This document shows positions 24,429 to 33,105 of a stretch of DNA of 42,169 nucleotides, piece by piece. How positions within the stretch are numbered: the first letter of the stretch is position 1; each line of letters begins with the position of its first letter. The notes beneath the pieces are model-generated. The model did not search any database. It saw only the letters and a list, made by a program, of their open reading frames with translations, and was not told the origin of the DNA. Both the position numbers and the translations under genes were made by a program. The stretch is from Caldilineaceae bacterium (lineage in GTDB: Bacteria > Chloroflexota > Anaerolineae > Caldilineales > Caldilineaceae): contig JAPOVP010000147.1 of assembly GCA_026708085.1 (NCBI GenBank), forward strand, positions 1 to 42,169, written 5' to 3'.

Positions 24429-26063
24429 ATGACCACCATCCGTACCGGCGGCGAATCACTTGTCCACGGCCTCCTCTCCCACGGCATCGACACGATTTTC
24501 GGCCTGCCCGGCGTACAGAACGACCACTTCTACAACGCCGTCTACGATGCCGGCGACCGGATACGCGCCATCCATACCCGCCATGAGCAGGGCGCAGCCT
24601 ACATGGCCCTCGGCTACGCCCTCGCCTCCGGAAAGACCGGCGTCTATGTCGTCGTGCCCGGCCCCGGATTCCTCAACACCACCGCCGCGCTGGCGACCGC
24701 CTACGCTACCAATGCGCCCGTCCTTTGCCTCGCCGGCCAGATCCATTCGGACCAGATCGGCCGCGGTTACGGAATGTTGCACGAGATCCCCGATCAGCTG
24801 ACTGTCATGCGTTCGCTGACCAAGTGGGCGCGCCGCGCCGAAAGCCCCGGCGAACTCCCGCAGCTCTTGGCCGCCGCGCTCAGCGAAATGCGTTCAGACC
24901 GCCCCCGGCCTGTCGGGCTGGAGGTGCCTCTGAACGTCCTCGCCGGCAAGGCGGAATTGAACGACACCCCACTTCCACTCACCGTGCGACGACCGACGGT
25001 GGACGCCGACACCATCGGAGAGGCAGCCCGGCTTATGGGCAAGGCGCGCAACCCCCTGATATTCGTCGGGGGCGGCGCCATGGACGCCGGCGAAGAGGTC
25101 CGCGCACTGGCCGAAGCCCTCCAGGCACCCGTCATCGCCAGCGGTCGCGGGCGCGGCATCCTCTCCAGCCGCCATCCTTTCAGTCACACCTTCGCAGCCG
25201 GCGAACCCCTCTGGGAACAGGCCGACCTGGCCGTCGCCATCGGCACACGACTGACCAAGCCCTTAATCGATTGGAAGAGCCCGGACCATCTGTCCCTGAT
25301 CCGCATCGAAATCGCGCCGCAGGAATCAAGTTTCTTAGCCCCTGCAGACGTGACAATCGCGGCCGACAGCAAGGACGCCCTGCGTGCCCTGCTGCCGGTC
25401 CTGGCGCGCCACAACCGCCGGCGCCCTTCCCGCACCGCCGAAATGCTTGCCCTGCACAAGGACTTGGAGGATCTATTCGACTCCCTCCAACCCCAGATCG
25501 ACTTCATTCGTGCCATCCGCGAAGCCCTGCCCGATGACGGCATCTTCGTCGACGAATTAACGCAGGTCGGCTATGCCAGCAACATAGCCATGCCCGTCTA
25601 CCATCCCCGCACATTCCTCACCCCCAACTATCAGGGTACGCTCGGCTGGGGATTCCCCACCGCGCTCGGCGCCAAAGTAGCCGCCCCCGACCGCTCGGTC
25701 CTCTCCATCGCCGGTGACGGCGGCTTCCTCTACTGCGCAATGGAACTGGCTACCGCCGTGCAGCAAGGCATCAACACCGTTGCCGTCGTCTTCAACGACG
25801 GCGCATACGGCAACGTGCGTCGCATGCAGAAGGAGCTCTACGCCGGCCGCACCATCTCCTCAGACCTCGAAAACCCCGACTTCGTCGCCTTCGTCGAGTC
25901 CTTCGGCGCTATAGGCGTCCGCGTCCACTCCGCCGACAGCCTCCGCGACGCCCTCACCGATGCCTTCACCGCCGACCGGCCCGTCGTGATCGAAATCCCC
26001 GTCGGCGAAATGCCCGGCCCCTGGCGCATGATGTACCCCAACGAGCTACTGGTCGAAGACTGA
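24429..26063 (+). CDS. Thiamine diphosphate-dependent enzyme, acetolactate synthase-like
   Basis: 544 residues with the three-domain layout of the acetohydroxyacid synthase / benzoylformate decarboxylase group. The PYR domain carries the catalytic glutamate E53 (HTRHEQGAAYMALGYA) and GPGFLNTTAALATAYATNAP. The middle domain holds NPLIFVGGGAMDAGEEV and AVAIGTRL. The PP domain has the ThDP-binding motif GDGGF... (429 on) ending NDGAYGN (about 456-462). These enzymes condense or decarboxylate 2-keto acids; the exact reaction is open. In this setting it could process a keto acid from the dehydratase/aldolase steps. The start is an ATG 22 bp after a heptamer array. Confidence 0.9.
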   Translation: MTTIRTGGESLVHGLLSHGIDTIFGLPGVQNDHFYNAVYDAGDRIRAIHTRHEQGAAYMALGYALASGKTGVYVVVPGPGFLNTTAALATAYATNAPVLCLAGQIHSDQIGRGYGMLHEIPDQLTVMRSLTKWARRAESPGELPQLLAAALSEMRSDRPRPVGLEVPLNVLAGKAELNDTPLPLTVRRPTVDADTIGEAARLMGKARNPLIFVGGGAMDAGEEVRALAEALQAPVIASGRGRGILSSRHPFSHTFAAGEPLWEQADLAVAIGTRLTKPLIDWKSPDHLSLIRIEIAPQESSFLAPADVTIAADSKDALRALLPVLARHNRRRPSRTAEMLALHKDLEDLFDSLQPQIDFIRAIREALPDDGIFVDELTQVGYASNIAMPVYHPRTFLTPNYQGTLGWGFPTALGAKVAAPDRSVLSIAGDGGFLYCAMELATAVQQGINTVAVVFNDGAYGNVRRMQKELYAGRTISSDLENPDFVAFVESFGAIGVRVHSADSLRDALTDAFTADRPVVIEIPVGEMPGPWRMMYPNELLVED

Positions 26064-26115
26064 TCCTCCCCAAACCCCTCACAACGCCTCCAAACTGCCT
26101 CTCTCCGGCAACCCT

Positions 26116-26143
26116 CCACTGACCACTGACCACTAACCACTGC
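26116..26143 (+). repeat. Heptamer tandem array, 4 units, joined to the hairpin module
   Basis: CCACTGA, CCACTGA, CCACTAA, CCACTGC, then AGTTCC and the GGGCGG hairpin module. No gene starts after it. Confidence 0.93.
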
Positions 26144-26215
26144 AGTTCCGGGCGGGTGGGCCTTCGGCCCTCCCTTGTGCCGGGGGATTCCCCCCGCAAC
26201 GCCCCCCTCCTAGCT
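26144..26215 (+). repeat. Dispersed structured element, partial copy (hairpin module only)
   Basis: H1 is GGGCC-TTC-GGCCC and H2 is CGGGGG-ATT-CCCCCG with the shared CTCCCTTGTG between and CGCAACGCCCCC after. The remaining 3' two thirds seen in copies 1 and 2 are absent. The rest of the gap 26216-26702 holds no gene I can support. Confidence 0.8.
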
Positions 26216-26453
26216 AGCCCCACCTTCGTGCACAATTGGATTGTCTGCTGCCAGCGAAAGGTGCTCACACACCCGCCTTCGATTCACTCCTCCCGGCTTA
26301 AGTTCCCAAGCGCGCAAAAGCGCGAGACTTCTCTCGCTCCCCCGAGCTTCCTTCCTGATTCAATCGCTGCTGATTCCTGCCGACTGAAACTGGGTCTGCA
26401 CGCAGTCTGTGAACTGTGCCACTAACACCTGAGCTCGCAAAAGAGAGTTGCTG

Positions 26454-26500
26454 ATATGGCCCATACAGTCATCCATATATATATGTATGTTTTCATATGG
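26454..26500. promoter_or_regulatory. AT-rich palindromes, possible operator
   Basis: TATGGCCCATA (around 26454-26464) and CCATAT...ATATGG (26473-26500) are inverted repeats in an AT-rich patch that differs from its surroundings. There is no adjacent start codon, so a regulatory role is only a guess. Confidence 0.25.
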
Positions 26501-26605
26501 ATTGCGATACAACTCTTGCTAATTCCTGCCATCGACATGCACGGCGCCGCCCTGGGAAGCTGTTTCAGCGATTCAAGCATGCCGTCCCATTGAAACAAAG
26601 CAAAC

Positions 26606-26629
26606 GTGGCACCCCATCTGGGGCGCCAC
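26606..26629 (-). terminator. Rho-independent terminator of the lipoprotein gene
   Basis: Ten-pair stem GTGGCGCCCC / GGGGTGCCAC with loop AGAT read on the minus strand. The one irregular pair is G-U in that orientation but A-C in the other, which supports minus-strand transcription. A T-rich GTTTGCTTTGTTTC tract follows. It is 74 bp after the stop. Confidence 0.75.
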
Positions 26630-26702
26630 GCCTGTTCTTACCTGGCTAACAGAGCAACGATGCTCGACTCCGACTTGAAGGCGTCACAGGGGCTTGTGGT
26701 TT

Positions 26703-28157
26703 TTAGCCGCCCCCGCTGCCTTCACTGCCGCTGCCTTCGCCACCGCTACCATGCTCGCCGCTACCTTCACCGCCGCCGCTGCCTCCTTCGCTGGCGCCGA
26801 CCTCGGCATGGGGCGTCCAGCCATCGAAGGGCTGCGCTGATCCGTGGAGGATCACATTCATGGCCGCGCCGGGCGCCAGATCGGCCGGCGTTGTCGGGCC
26901 GAGCTCGATACCGTTGGACAGGTGGACCTCGATGCGTACCTGGGTCAAGGTCGCGCTGGTGGTGTTCACGACCGTACCGAAGAAGGCGTTGCTGTGCGCA
27001 TCGTAGCTCATGACGAGGCGAGCGCCGGCGCGCACCATGTCGAAGGTCTCGTCGAGGGCGAGGGCGTTGCCGCCTTCTTCGCTGCCGGCTGCGCCGCCTT
27101 CACTGCCCTCGCCGCCGCTCTCGCTGCCGCCTTCAGCACCATGTTGCTCGCCACCGGCTTCACTGTCACTTTCGCTGCCACCCTCGCCGCCGCTGCCTTC
27201 GGTGTTGACAGGGCCGGGGCCGCCACAGGCGAAGGTCTCCGGGTGAATCTCCCAGGCGTCGTAGGCTACGCCGGCTGCGGTTGGCTCATCGGCGACACGC
27301 AGCTCGACCGTGGTCTGGGCGCCGGGAGCCAGGTCGCCCACGGGCTGCGGTCCGAGCTCGACAACGGTCGTCGTACCCTGCTTGAGGTTCAGCTCGATCT
27401 GTACGAAGCAGAGGGTCTGGCTGGTCGTATTCTCGACGATGCCTGAGAATATCTGCGCAGCGGGATCGTAGGACATGGCGGTTCTCACACCGTTGACGAC
27501 GCCGTCCCAGCTTTCGTCGAGGGCGAGGATGGGGCTGGAGGGGTCTCCGCTCTCGCCGCTGCCCTCCCCGCTGCCGGATTCGCCTCCGCCTTCGCTTGCG
27601 CCGACCTCGGCATGGGGCGTCCAGCCGTCGAAGGACTGCGTTGACGCCGGGAGAACGACATCGAGGATCTCACCGGGGGCCAGGTCGGTCGGCGTTGTGG
27701 GGCCGAGCTCGATGCCGTTGGACAGGTGGACTTCGATGCGTACCCGGGTCAGGGTGGCGTCGGTGGTGTTGGCGACGGTGCCGACAAAGGCGTAGGCGGC
27801 ATCGTCGTAGCTCATGATGAGGCGAGCGCCGGCGCGGACCATGTCGAAGGTCTCGTCGAGGGCGAGGGCGTTGCCGCCTTCTTCGCTGCCGGCTGCGCCG
27901 CCTTCGCTACCTTCACTACCGCCCTCACCGCCACTGCCGTGTTCGCCGCTGCCTTCTCCTCCGCCTTCGCCGCCGCTCTTGCTACCTTCACCAGCACTTT
28001 CGCTGCCTTCGCCGCGGCTCTCCGTAACGTTGCCTGTACTCTGGCCGGCGTCGCTCTGTCCCCTCCGCAAACAGCCGGCGGCTACCATCATCGTGACGAT
28101 CAGCACCAGTATCGCCACCGTCTGCGCCATTCTCAACTTCGTTCCCTTGCGTCTCAT
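26703..28157 (-). CDS. Gly/Ser/Glu-rich lipoprotein with three FxLYD-like domains
   Basis: 484 residues from the ATG at 28157 (GAGGTG 5 bp upstream; a GTG lies at 28175). Residues 10-29 are a lipoprotein signal (TVAILVLIVTMMVAAGC, C29). Three about 95-residue beta domains (near 97-190, 213-312 and 365-460) share ALDE(T/S)(F/W)D, MSYD, F.G.V.NTT..TL..V.IE and DLAPG; this is the pattern of FxLYD-like extracellular domains. They are joined by low-complexity linkers of G, S and E (EGGSEGSEGGAAGSEEGGNA). Domains 1 and 3 are near-identical, 804 bp apart. A tail of the same composition ends the protein. It lies divergent to the two-component system, which may regulate it. Confidence 0.82.
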   Translation of the reverse strand: MRRKGTKLRMAQTVAILVLIVTMMVAAGCLRRGQSDAGQSTGNVTESRGEGSESAGEGSKSGGEGGGEGSGEHGSGGEGGSEGSEGGAAGSEEGGNALALDETFDMVRAGARLIMSYDDAAYAFVGTVANTTDATLTRVRIEVHLSNGIELGPTTPTDLAPGEILDVVLPASTQSFDGWTPHAEVGASEGGGESGSGEGSGESGDPSSPILALDESWDGVVNGVRTAMSYDPAAQIFSGIVENTTSQTLCFVQIELNLKQGTTTVVELGPQPVGDLAPGAQTTVELRVADEPTAAGVAYDAWEIHPETFACGGPGPVNTEGSGGEGGSESDSEAGGEQHGAEGGSESGGEGSEGGAAGSEEGGNALALDETFDMVRAGARLVMSYDAHSNAFFGTVVNTTSATLTQVRIEVHLSNGIELGPTTPADLAPGAAMNVILHGSAQPFDGWTPHAEVGASEGGSGGGEGSGEHGSGGEGSGSEGSGGG

Positions 28158-28517
28158 TTCTTCACCTCGTTTCACTTTGGTTATTTGAGGGCCTGTCCCT
28201 CATACACTGCCCATGATAGAGGTGAAATGTGTCACAAATATGTCAGATCTTGGCGAATTTCAAATTGATCTGTAAGGAACCGCGGGTGTTCCATCAGGGC
28301 TTTCGCCACGAGGTCGGGATAGTGTACGCTAGAGAGGCGGTTAGAAAACGGAAGCAGGTCGGATTCTCTGTCAGCAAACCGGTCCACTCTACCTGGCACC
28401 AACCTGGCTGAATGTATGGCGAACACGGCCAGCGGCCTTCCTGGTCAAGTGCATCATGTGAACGGGGTGGAGTTGGGTCCAGCGACTGAGGCGAGTTGGG
28501 TTTTCTGAGGGCAGGCG
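28158..28517. promoter_or_regulatory. Divergent intergenic region, lipoprotein / two-component system
   Basis: 360 bp between two divergent starts, so it must hold both promoters and probably the response-regulator sites. No clear direct-repeat operator could be read by eye. Confidence 0.4.
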
Positions 28518-29195
28518 ATGCGCGGCACGGTGCTGATAGTTGAAGACGATACGAGGATAGCGAACTGGGTCAAGGTATATTTCGAGCGGGCCGGGTTCAA
28601 CGCTGAGGTTACGCATGACGGTGAATCCGGCCTGGAACTGGCGCGCACGCTGCTACCGGACCTGATCATCCTCGATCTGATGCTTCCGCGTCTCGATGGC
28701 GTGGAGCTGTGCCGGATTCTGCGGCGAGAGTCGGACGTTCCCCTCATCATGCTGACGGCCAGAGAGGCGCAGGACGATCGGATCATCGGCCTGGAGAGCG
28801 GCGCCGACGATTACATAGTCAAGCCTTTCGCTCCGGAGGAGGTCATCGCGCGTGCAGACGCCGTACTGCGCCGCGTCAAAGGCAGAGTCCAGCAAATCCT
28901 GACGCACAACAACATCACGCTGAACGAGACCACGCGCAGCGTTACGGTGGATGGAGAGCCGGTCCCCCTGAGTCAGGCGCAGATCGATCTGCTCTCGGCA
29001 TTCATGCGCCATCCCAATCAGGTGCTGACCCGTGATCAGCTGATCGAGCTGGCTTTCGACAACGATTTCGAGGGGTTCGACCGCGCCATTGACAATCAGA
29101 TCGCGCGCCTGCGCAAGCAGATCAGCCAGGGCCGCAACCGGCCGATTGAGACCGTTTACGGCGCCGGTTACAGGTTTGTAGTGGAGGAGCCGTGA
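28518..29195 (+). CDS. OmpR/PhoB-family response regulator
   Basis: 225 residues. The receiver domain (1-115) has the acidic pair E9-D10-D11, phosphoacceptor D53 (LIILDLMLPRLDG), T80 and K102 (YIVKPFAPEE). The DNA-binding winged helix (about 130-225) has PLSQAQIDLLSAFMRHPNQV, LTRDQLIELAF and a GAGYRFVVEEP end. All phosphorylation residues are intact. The stop TGA overlaps the ATG of the kinase (TGATG), so translation is coupled. It probably controls the divergent lipoprotein gene; the target is inferred from position. Confidence 0.95.
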   Translation: MRGTVLIVEDDTRIANWVKVYFERAGFNAEVTHDGESGLELARTLLPDLIILDLMLPRLDGVELCRILRRESDVPLIMLTAREAQDDRIIGLESGADDYIVKPFAPEEVIARADAVLRRVKGRVQQILTHNNITLNETTRSVTVDGEPVPLSQAQIDLLSAFMRHPNQVLTRDQLIELAFDNDFEGFDRAIDNQIARLRKQISQGRNRPIETVYGAGYRFVVEEP

Positions 29196-30601
29196 TGTCG
29201 CTGCACTGGCGGATCCTGGGTTCGAACGTTGTCGTTATCCTCCTCACGGTTCTGATCGGTGTTGGCGTGGTCTATTACGGGACCGAATCCAGCCTGGGCG
29301 TCTTCGTAGACCGGATTGGCGGCGAGGAGGCGAGCCGGCTGGCCCGGAGTCTGAGCCGGGCGTATACGGCAGCCGGCGGCTGGGATACAGTGGACGGATC
29401 GCTGTCCGAGGCCGGATACAGCTACAGTGAAGCACCGCATGAGGAGGGGGCCGGAGAAGGGGGAGGAGAGAGAAGCGAGCGCTTTCACCAGGACGCTGTG
29501 CGCGTCGTTGTCGCCAGCGAAGATGGGCGGGTGGTGAAGGACAACCTCTCCCAGTTGACAGCGGGCGCCAGTGTGCCCGATTTGGACGGGTACCGGGAGA
29601 CGGTGTTCGATCTGGCTACGAACCGCCCCGTCGGCCATGTCTATGTGGACGTAAACGGCAACTTTCTCTCGACGGAGTCGCATGGCTTTCTGAGCACGTT
29701 GCTGTATATCATCGCAGTTGGCGGCGTGCTGACGATCGGTGTTGCTATCCTGCTGGCGGCCTGGCTGTCAAGGCGGATTACGTCGCCTGTGACGGCGTTG
29801 ACGGCGGCGACACAGGCGATTGCGCAGGGGGACACGACTCGGCTGCCGGTCACGTCTGAGGACGAGTTGGGACGGATGAGCGCGGCTTTCAACCGAATGA
29901 GCTCGACCCTGGAAACACAGCGGGCACTGCGCAGGCGGTTGATCAACGATGTTTCGCATGAACTGAATACCCCCTTGAGCGTGATACAACTTGAGGCAAC
30001 GGGGCTGCGCGATAGGATTCAGTCGCCTGAGGACGCGTCCAATCACATTATTCAGGAGGTGCAGAGGCTGCGCGGTCTGGTCACGGATCTGAACTGGCTG
30101 ACGGAGACTGACCATGGTGAGTTGCAGCTCAATTTTGAAGCATGTTCGCTCTACGAGCTGCTTGCCGCGGAGGTGGAGCGCTGGCAACCGCAAGCGCAGG
30201 CGCGGCAGGTCGCCTTGTCGCTTGAGGCCGATGCCGACCTTCCGGAGATGACACTGGACCGGATGCGCATGGGGCAGGCGCTGGGCAACGTACTGAACAA
30301 CGCCATCCGTTGCAGTGAGGCGGCCGGGCGCGTCGTGGTCAGGGCGAAGTTGGAAGGCGAGGAGGCAGCGACCATTGCGGTGATTGATGACGGGGTCGGC
30401 ATCGAAGCGGACGATCTGCCTCACGTCTTCGAGCGCTTCTACCGTACCGACCAATCTCAACGTCACGGGATAGGCGGCACAGGTCTGGGACTGGCGATTG
30501 CGCGGGCGGTGGCGGAAGCGCATGGGGGTACAGTTGCCATAGATAGCGACGGGCCTGGGCAGGGCGCCGCAGTGACTTTTCGACTTCCCCTGGACAGGTG
30601 A
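29195..30601 (+). CDS. Membrane sensor histidine kinase
   Basis: 468 residues from the ATG at 29195 (GTG 29192 also possible). It has TM1 at about 8-28 (GSNVVVILLTVLIGVGVVYY), an extracytoplasmic sensor of about 130 residues containing the Gly/Glu-rich EEGAGEGGGERSERF, and TM2 at about 168-192. A HAMP domain follows (RRITSPVTALTAATQAIAQG), then the H-box NDVSHELNTPL with H255, N-box NVLNNAIR, G1 VIDDGVGI, F FERFYR and G2 GGTGLGLAIA. All catalytic boxes are intact. The sensor loop resembles the linkers of the neighbouring lipoprotein in composition. It forms an operon with the response regulator; a GC hairpin follows the stop near 30608-30626. Confidence 0.95.
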   Translation: MSLHWRILGSNVVVILLTVLIGVGVVYYGTESSLGVFVDRIGGEEASRLARSLSRAYTAAGGWDTVDGSLSEAGYSYSEAPHEEGAGEGGGERSERFHQDAVRVVVASEDGRVVKDNLSQLTAGASVPDLDGYRETVFDLATNRPVGHVYVDVNGNFLSTESHGFLSTLLYIIAVGGVLTIGVAILLAAWLSRRITSPVTALTAATQAIAQGDTTRLPVTSEDELGRMSAAFNRMSSTLETQRALRRRLINDVSHELNTPLSVIQLEATGLRDRIQSPEDASNHIIQEVQRLRGLVTDLNWLTETDHGELQLNFEACSLYELLAAEVERWQPQAQARQVALSLEADADLPEMTLDRMRMGQALGNVLNNAIRCSEAAGRVVVRAKLEGEEAATIAVIDDGVGIEADDLPHVFERFYRTDQSQRHGIGGTGLGLAIARAVAEAHGGTVAIDSDGPGQGAAVTFRLPLDR

Positions 30602-30700
30602 GTGAAGAGCGCCCACGAGGGCCGCCCTTTTGGGGTAAGGCGCCACAAATTCATCACTGATGTTGCTCTTGGAAGTTACTCTTGCCTTTCTCCTCACTTC

Positions 30701-31124
30701 GCAACGACTAAGCCTCATTCAGTGCGCGACACAGGACGAGGCGAGCGAACTCTCTTCTCTCCTCACTCCCCTCAAAGCCAATCACCCATCAATCTGTGCT
30801 TTCACGGACCACTGCAGTTATGGGCGGTCGGCCGCAAGCGGCCTCCCTTGTGCGGGGGCTCCGCCCCCGCAACGCCCCCTCTCCTAAAACCCCCGCCGCA
30901 GCGAGTGCGTGGCAATATGACCTTGGCGACCCGCGGCGGCCGGGCTTCCCCCCGTCTTGGCAGATTCCGAGTATGTGCCAGCGCAGGCAAGACAGGAGAG
31001 GCAACGCCCATACATACCCAACGTTCACCGCTATGACCATCGCGCGCCCGCTACAGAAACACTGATGGTACGTTCCCTCCAGACAGACGGCACACAGAAC
31101 GCAGAACATGGCTCAGTAGCTACC
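30701..31124 (+). repeat. Dispersed structured element, copy 2 (longest, about 425 bp)
   Basis: The left part (GCAACGACTAAGCCTCATTC, then CGAGGCGAGCG and CTCCTCACTCC) matches the copy at 42045. A single heptamer unit ACCACTGCAGTT comes next, then H1 (GGCCGC-AA-GCGGCC), H2 (arms TGCGGGGGC / GCCCCCGCA) and a 3' part matching copy 1 up to GAACATGGCT. H1 differs in both arms from copy 1 but still pairs. Confidence 0.85.
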
Positions 31125-31854
31125 ATTGTGAAAAGTATCGACCCTTTTGCCAACCGAACTGGAGAAGGAACGGAGGCCACGATCCACGTGACACTGGCCT
31201 TATGCGCCCCTGTCGCTGGAGCGGTGATCTGAAGGGCAGGGCAGGCTCTGAAGCAGTGCGCCCATGGCGAGGTCCTGCACGACGGTCGCCGCTTCTGTCG
31301 CGCGCAGGGGATGACTCCACGACTGGAGACTATTCTGTAGGGAATCCTATTGTTGCCAAGGTATTGGCACAATTAGAGGGCCATATGCCAAAAGAACACA
31401 TATTCATCGTGTATTCTGTAGAGGCAGATGTCTGGGAACATCGTCTACCTGGAATCTCATTGCCTCACTGTCGATTCAATCAGGGAACTGGCGTCTGACT
31501 CTCCCTTCGGCGATGCACCGGCCGAAGCAGGTCTGTACCTCGTCCTCAACTGCGGAACCGTCAAGCAATAGGTCGCCGAATATCTCATCAACAGGCGCCT
31601 GCAACGGGGTCTCGACGGTCTATGCTGCAGCGCCCTACGTGCCGGACAAACCCTGCATTATCACTATTTATTGGGAATGGTATGTAAGGCACGCGGCCTG
31701 GTAGACGAGTCCGGCCAGCATTCCGTGCGCCCTTGGCTGTCAACTGGGGACGATCCTCCAAGTCAACACGCCTGGAACGGGAGGCGGCCTGGTTTGGGGC
31801 GCACACAGGTGGTGGAGGGCACCCGCGAGGAATGCCCCTACAGGACGCGTCAGC
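31125..31854. other. Non-coding or decayed sequence
   Basis: No ORF with convincing composition. A minus-strand stretch near 31500-31600 reads DEIFGDLLLDGSAVEDEVQT in an open frame and may be part of a lost gene; I cannot name it. Confidence 0.4.
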
Positions 31855-32165
31855 TCAGGTGGAAGATGGCTTTTCCACCCGGTATGCGACGCGTGGTTCA
31901 GTAAAGATGTATCTGGGATTGTGCGCATCGGCACCGAATTTGCGGCGGAGTCTCTGCACCACGGTCAGGGCCAGCCCTGCGTCGCCGGAGTTGCCCGGTT
32001 CCCAGACCCGTTGGAGCAGCGGCTCGAGGATCACCAGATCCCCAGGACATAGTTTTCGGGCTGCCCGAGATAGTCGAATCCGGAGGGCTGGCGCAAGACC
32101 GACCTGATGCGCGCAGTCAGCTCTGTCTGCGAAAAGGGTGTCACCACATTGTCAGCGGCCCCAGA
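31855..32165 (-). pseudogene. Relic of an OmpR-type response regulator
   Basis: Minus-strand reading gives GAADNVVTPFSQTELTARIR then SVLRQ, the end of a receiver domain (usual G.DDY..KPF...EL.ARI; the lysine is now T). A frame change follows at GIW-TGA, and the shifted frame gives LLQRVWEPGNSGDAGLALTV, VQRLRRKFG and NPRYIFTEPRVAYRVEKP, the winged helix end. The receiver front, the phosphoacceptor and part of the effector domain are missing. It is unrelated in sequence detail to the intact regulator at 28518. Confidence 0.8.
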
Positions 32166-32565
32166 TTGAAGACGCGTGTGGCCTGGCCGGTCGCTATTCT
32201 ACTATCTGCAGAAGTTGACACAGTATTGATACGAAAAAAGGATTGATCTACATAAAATTAACATTCCAATGCTGTAAAATATAGCGTTCGCGGTCTATCA
32301 CCAGAGATGGACACGTTCGTGGACCTATTCTCGGCAGCGTCATCGATAATGTTAGCGGCAGTACCGACAACGCCGAGCGTCCCAGAGCAAGGCATAAACT
32401 GCTTCGGGATCGCGGGTCAGGTGTGACCTGCTACACCACGAACTGGGGATGGTCATGCGTAAACGCAGATGAAAGTTTTCGCCCAAGTTGAGGCGGCGCA
32501 TGAACACAATCAGACTGAAGGCGAAAGCTCTACAGATTTTGACTGAGATTAACAATAGCTAACGG
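32166..32565. other. AT-rich intergenic region, probable promoter region
   Basis: TTGACA (32215) and TTGATA (32226) lie in an AT-rich stretch with CATAAAATTA and TGTAAAATATA, unlike the GC-rich surroundings. A -35/-10 pair with ideal spacing could not be fixed. No gene is supported. Confidence 0.3.
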
Positions 32566-32868
32566 GTGTCGGTGTTGGAGGCAGTTCAGTATATCCCTGG
32601 CGGCGAGTTCTGCGTTGTGTCGGCAAACACGGGTCTGAAGCGTCCGACCGGTTTCCGGTTGAGTCTGGAAACGATCGTCAGGAATCTGAACAGTGTCGAA
32701 GAACTGCCAAAAGGCATAAATCTACAAGGACCCAGAATCTTTCCCACAAGCGGAATATTGGAAACGCTGCACGTTGCTGTGCACTCCATGTATGACACTG
32801 AGATCGTCAAGAGATGGCATGACTGCGAATTCAAAAGCGTGGGTTTAGAGGACATGGCGGCACCATAA
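32566..32868 (+). CDS. Small hypothetical protein, first gene of a two-gene unit
   Basis: 100 residues from a GTG start (SVLEAVQYIPGGEFCVVSAN, then a mixed alpha/beta pattern ending KSVGLEDMAAP). There is no recognised family, signal peptide or membrane segment. Its TAA stop is followed directly by the ATG of the HTH gene (TAAATG), which argues for a coupled pair. Upstream sequence is AT-rich. The Shine-Dalgarno is weak, so the start is unsure and the gene could be a remnant. Confidence 0.4.
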   Translation: MSVLEAVQYIPGGEFCVVSANTGLKRPTGFRLSLETIVRNLNSVEELPKGINLQGPRIFPTSGILETLHVAVHSMYDTEIVKRWHDCEFKSVGLEDMAAP

Positions 32869-33105
32869 ATGAGAAAGCTCAGTTTGACCCGCAAGGGCAG
32901 AAGGAGGGGCTACACCGATGCCCGAATCGCCCAGGTCCTACTCTATCTGGACAGGAGCGACAAGGGGTTGAATCGTGTTGCCAAGGAGTTCGATATTCCG
33001 CGCGGCACGATTTCTCAATGGAAGAAGCGCTACTTGGACGAGGAGGAGTTCGCGGAACGGATAGACAAGCTTATCGACCTGGAAGAGGATGGCCACGAAG
33101 ATTAG
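32869..33105 (+). CDS. Helix-turn-helix protein, transposase-like
   Basis: 78 residues. The centre (GYTDARIAQVLLYLDRSDKG, then LNRVAKEFDIPRGTISQWKK) is a homeodomain-like HTH of the type at the N-terminus of IS3/IS630-like transposases and CENP-B-like proteins. The basic start (RKLSLTRKGRRRG) and acidic tail (DLEEDGHED) are separate. No integrase/DDE domain follows in any frame, so it is either a stand-alone DNA-binding protein paired with the upstream 100-aa gene or the first part of a decayed insertion sequence. Confidence 0.55.
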   Translation: MRKLSLTRKGRRRGYTDARIAQVLLYLDRSDKGLNRVAKEFDIPRGTISQWKKRYLDEEEFAERIDKLIDLEEDGHED

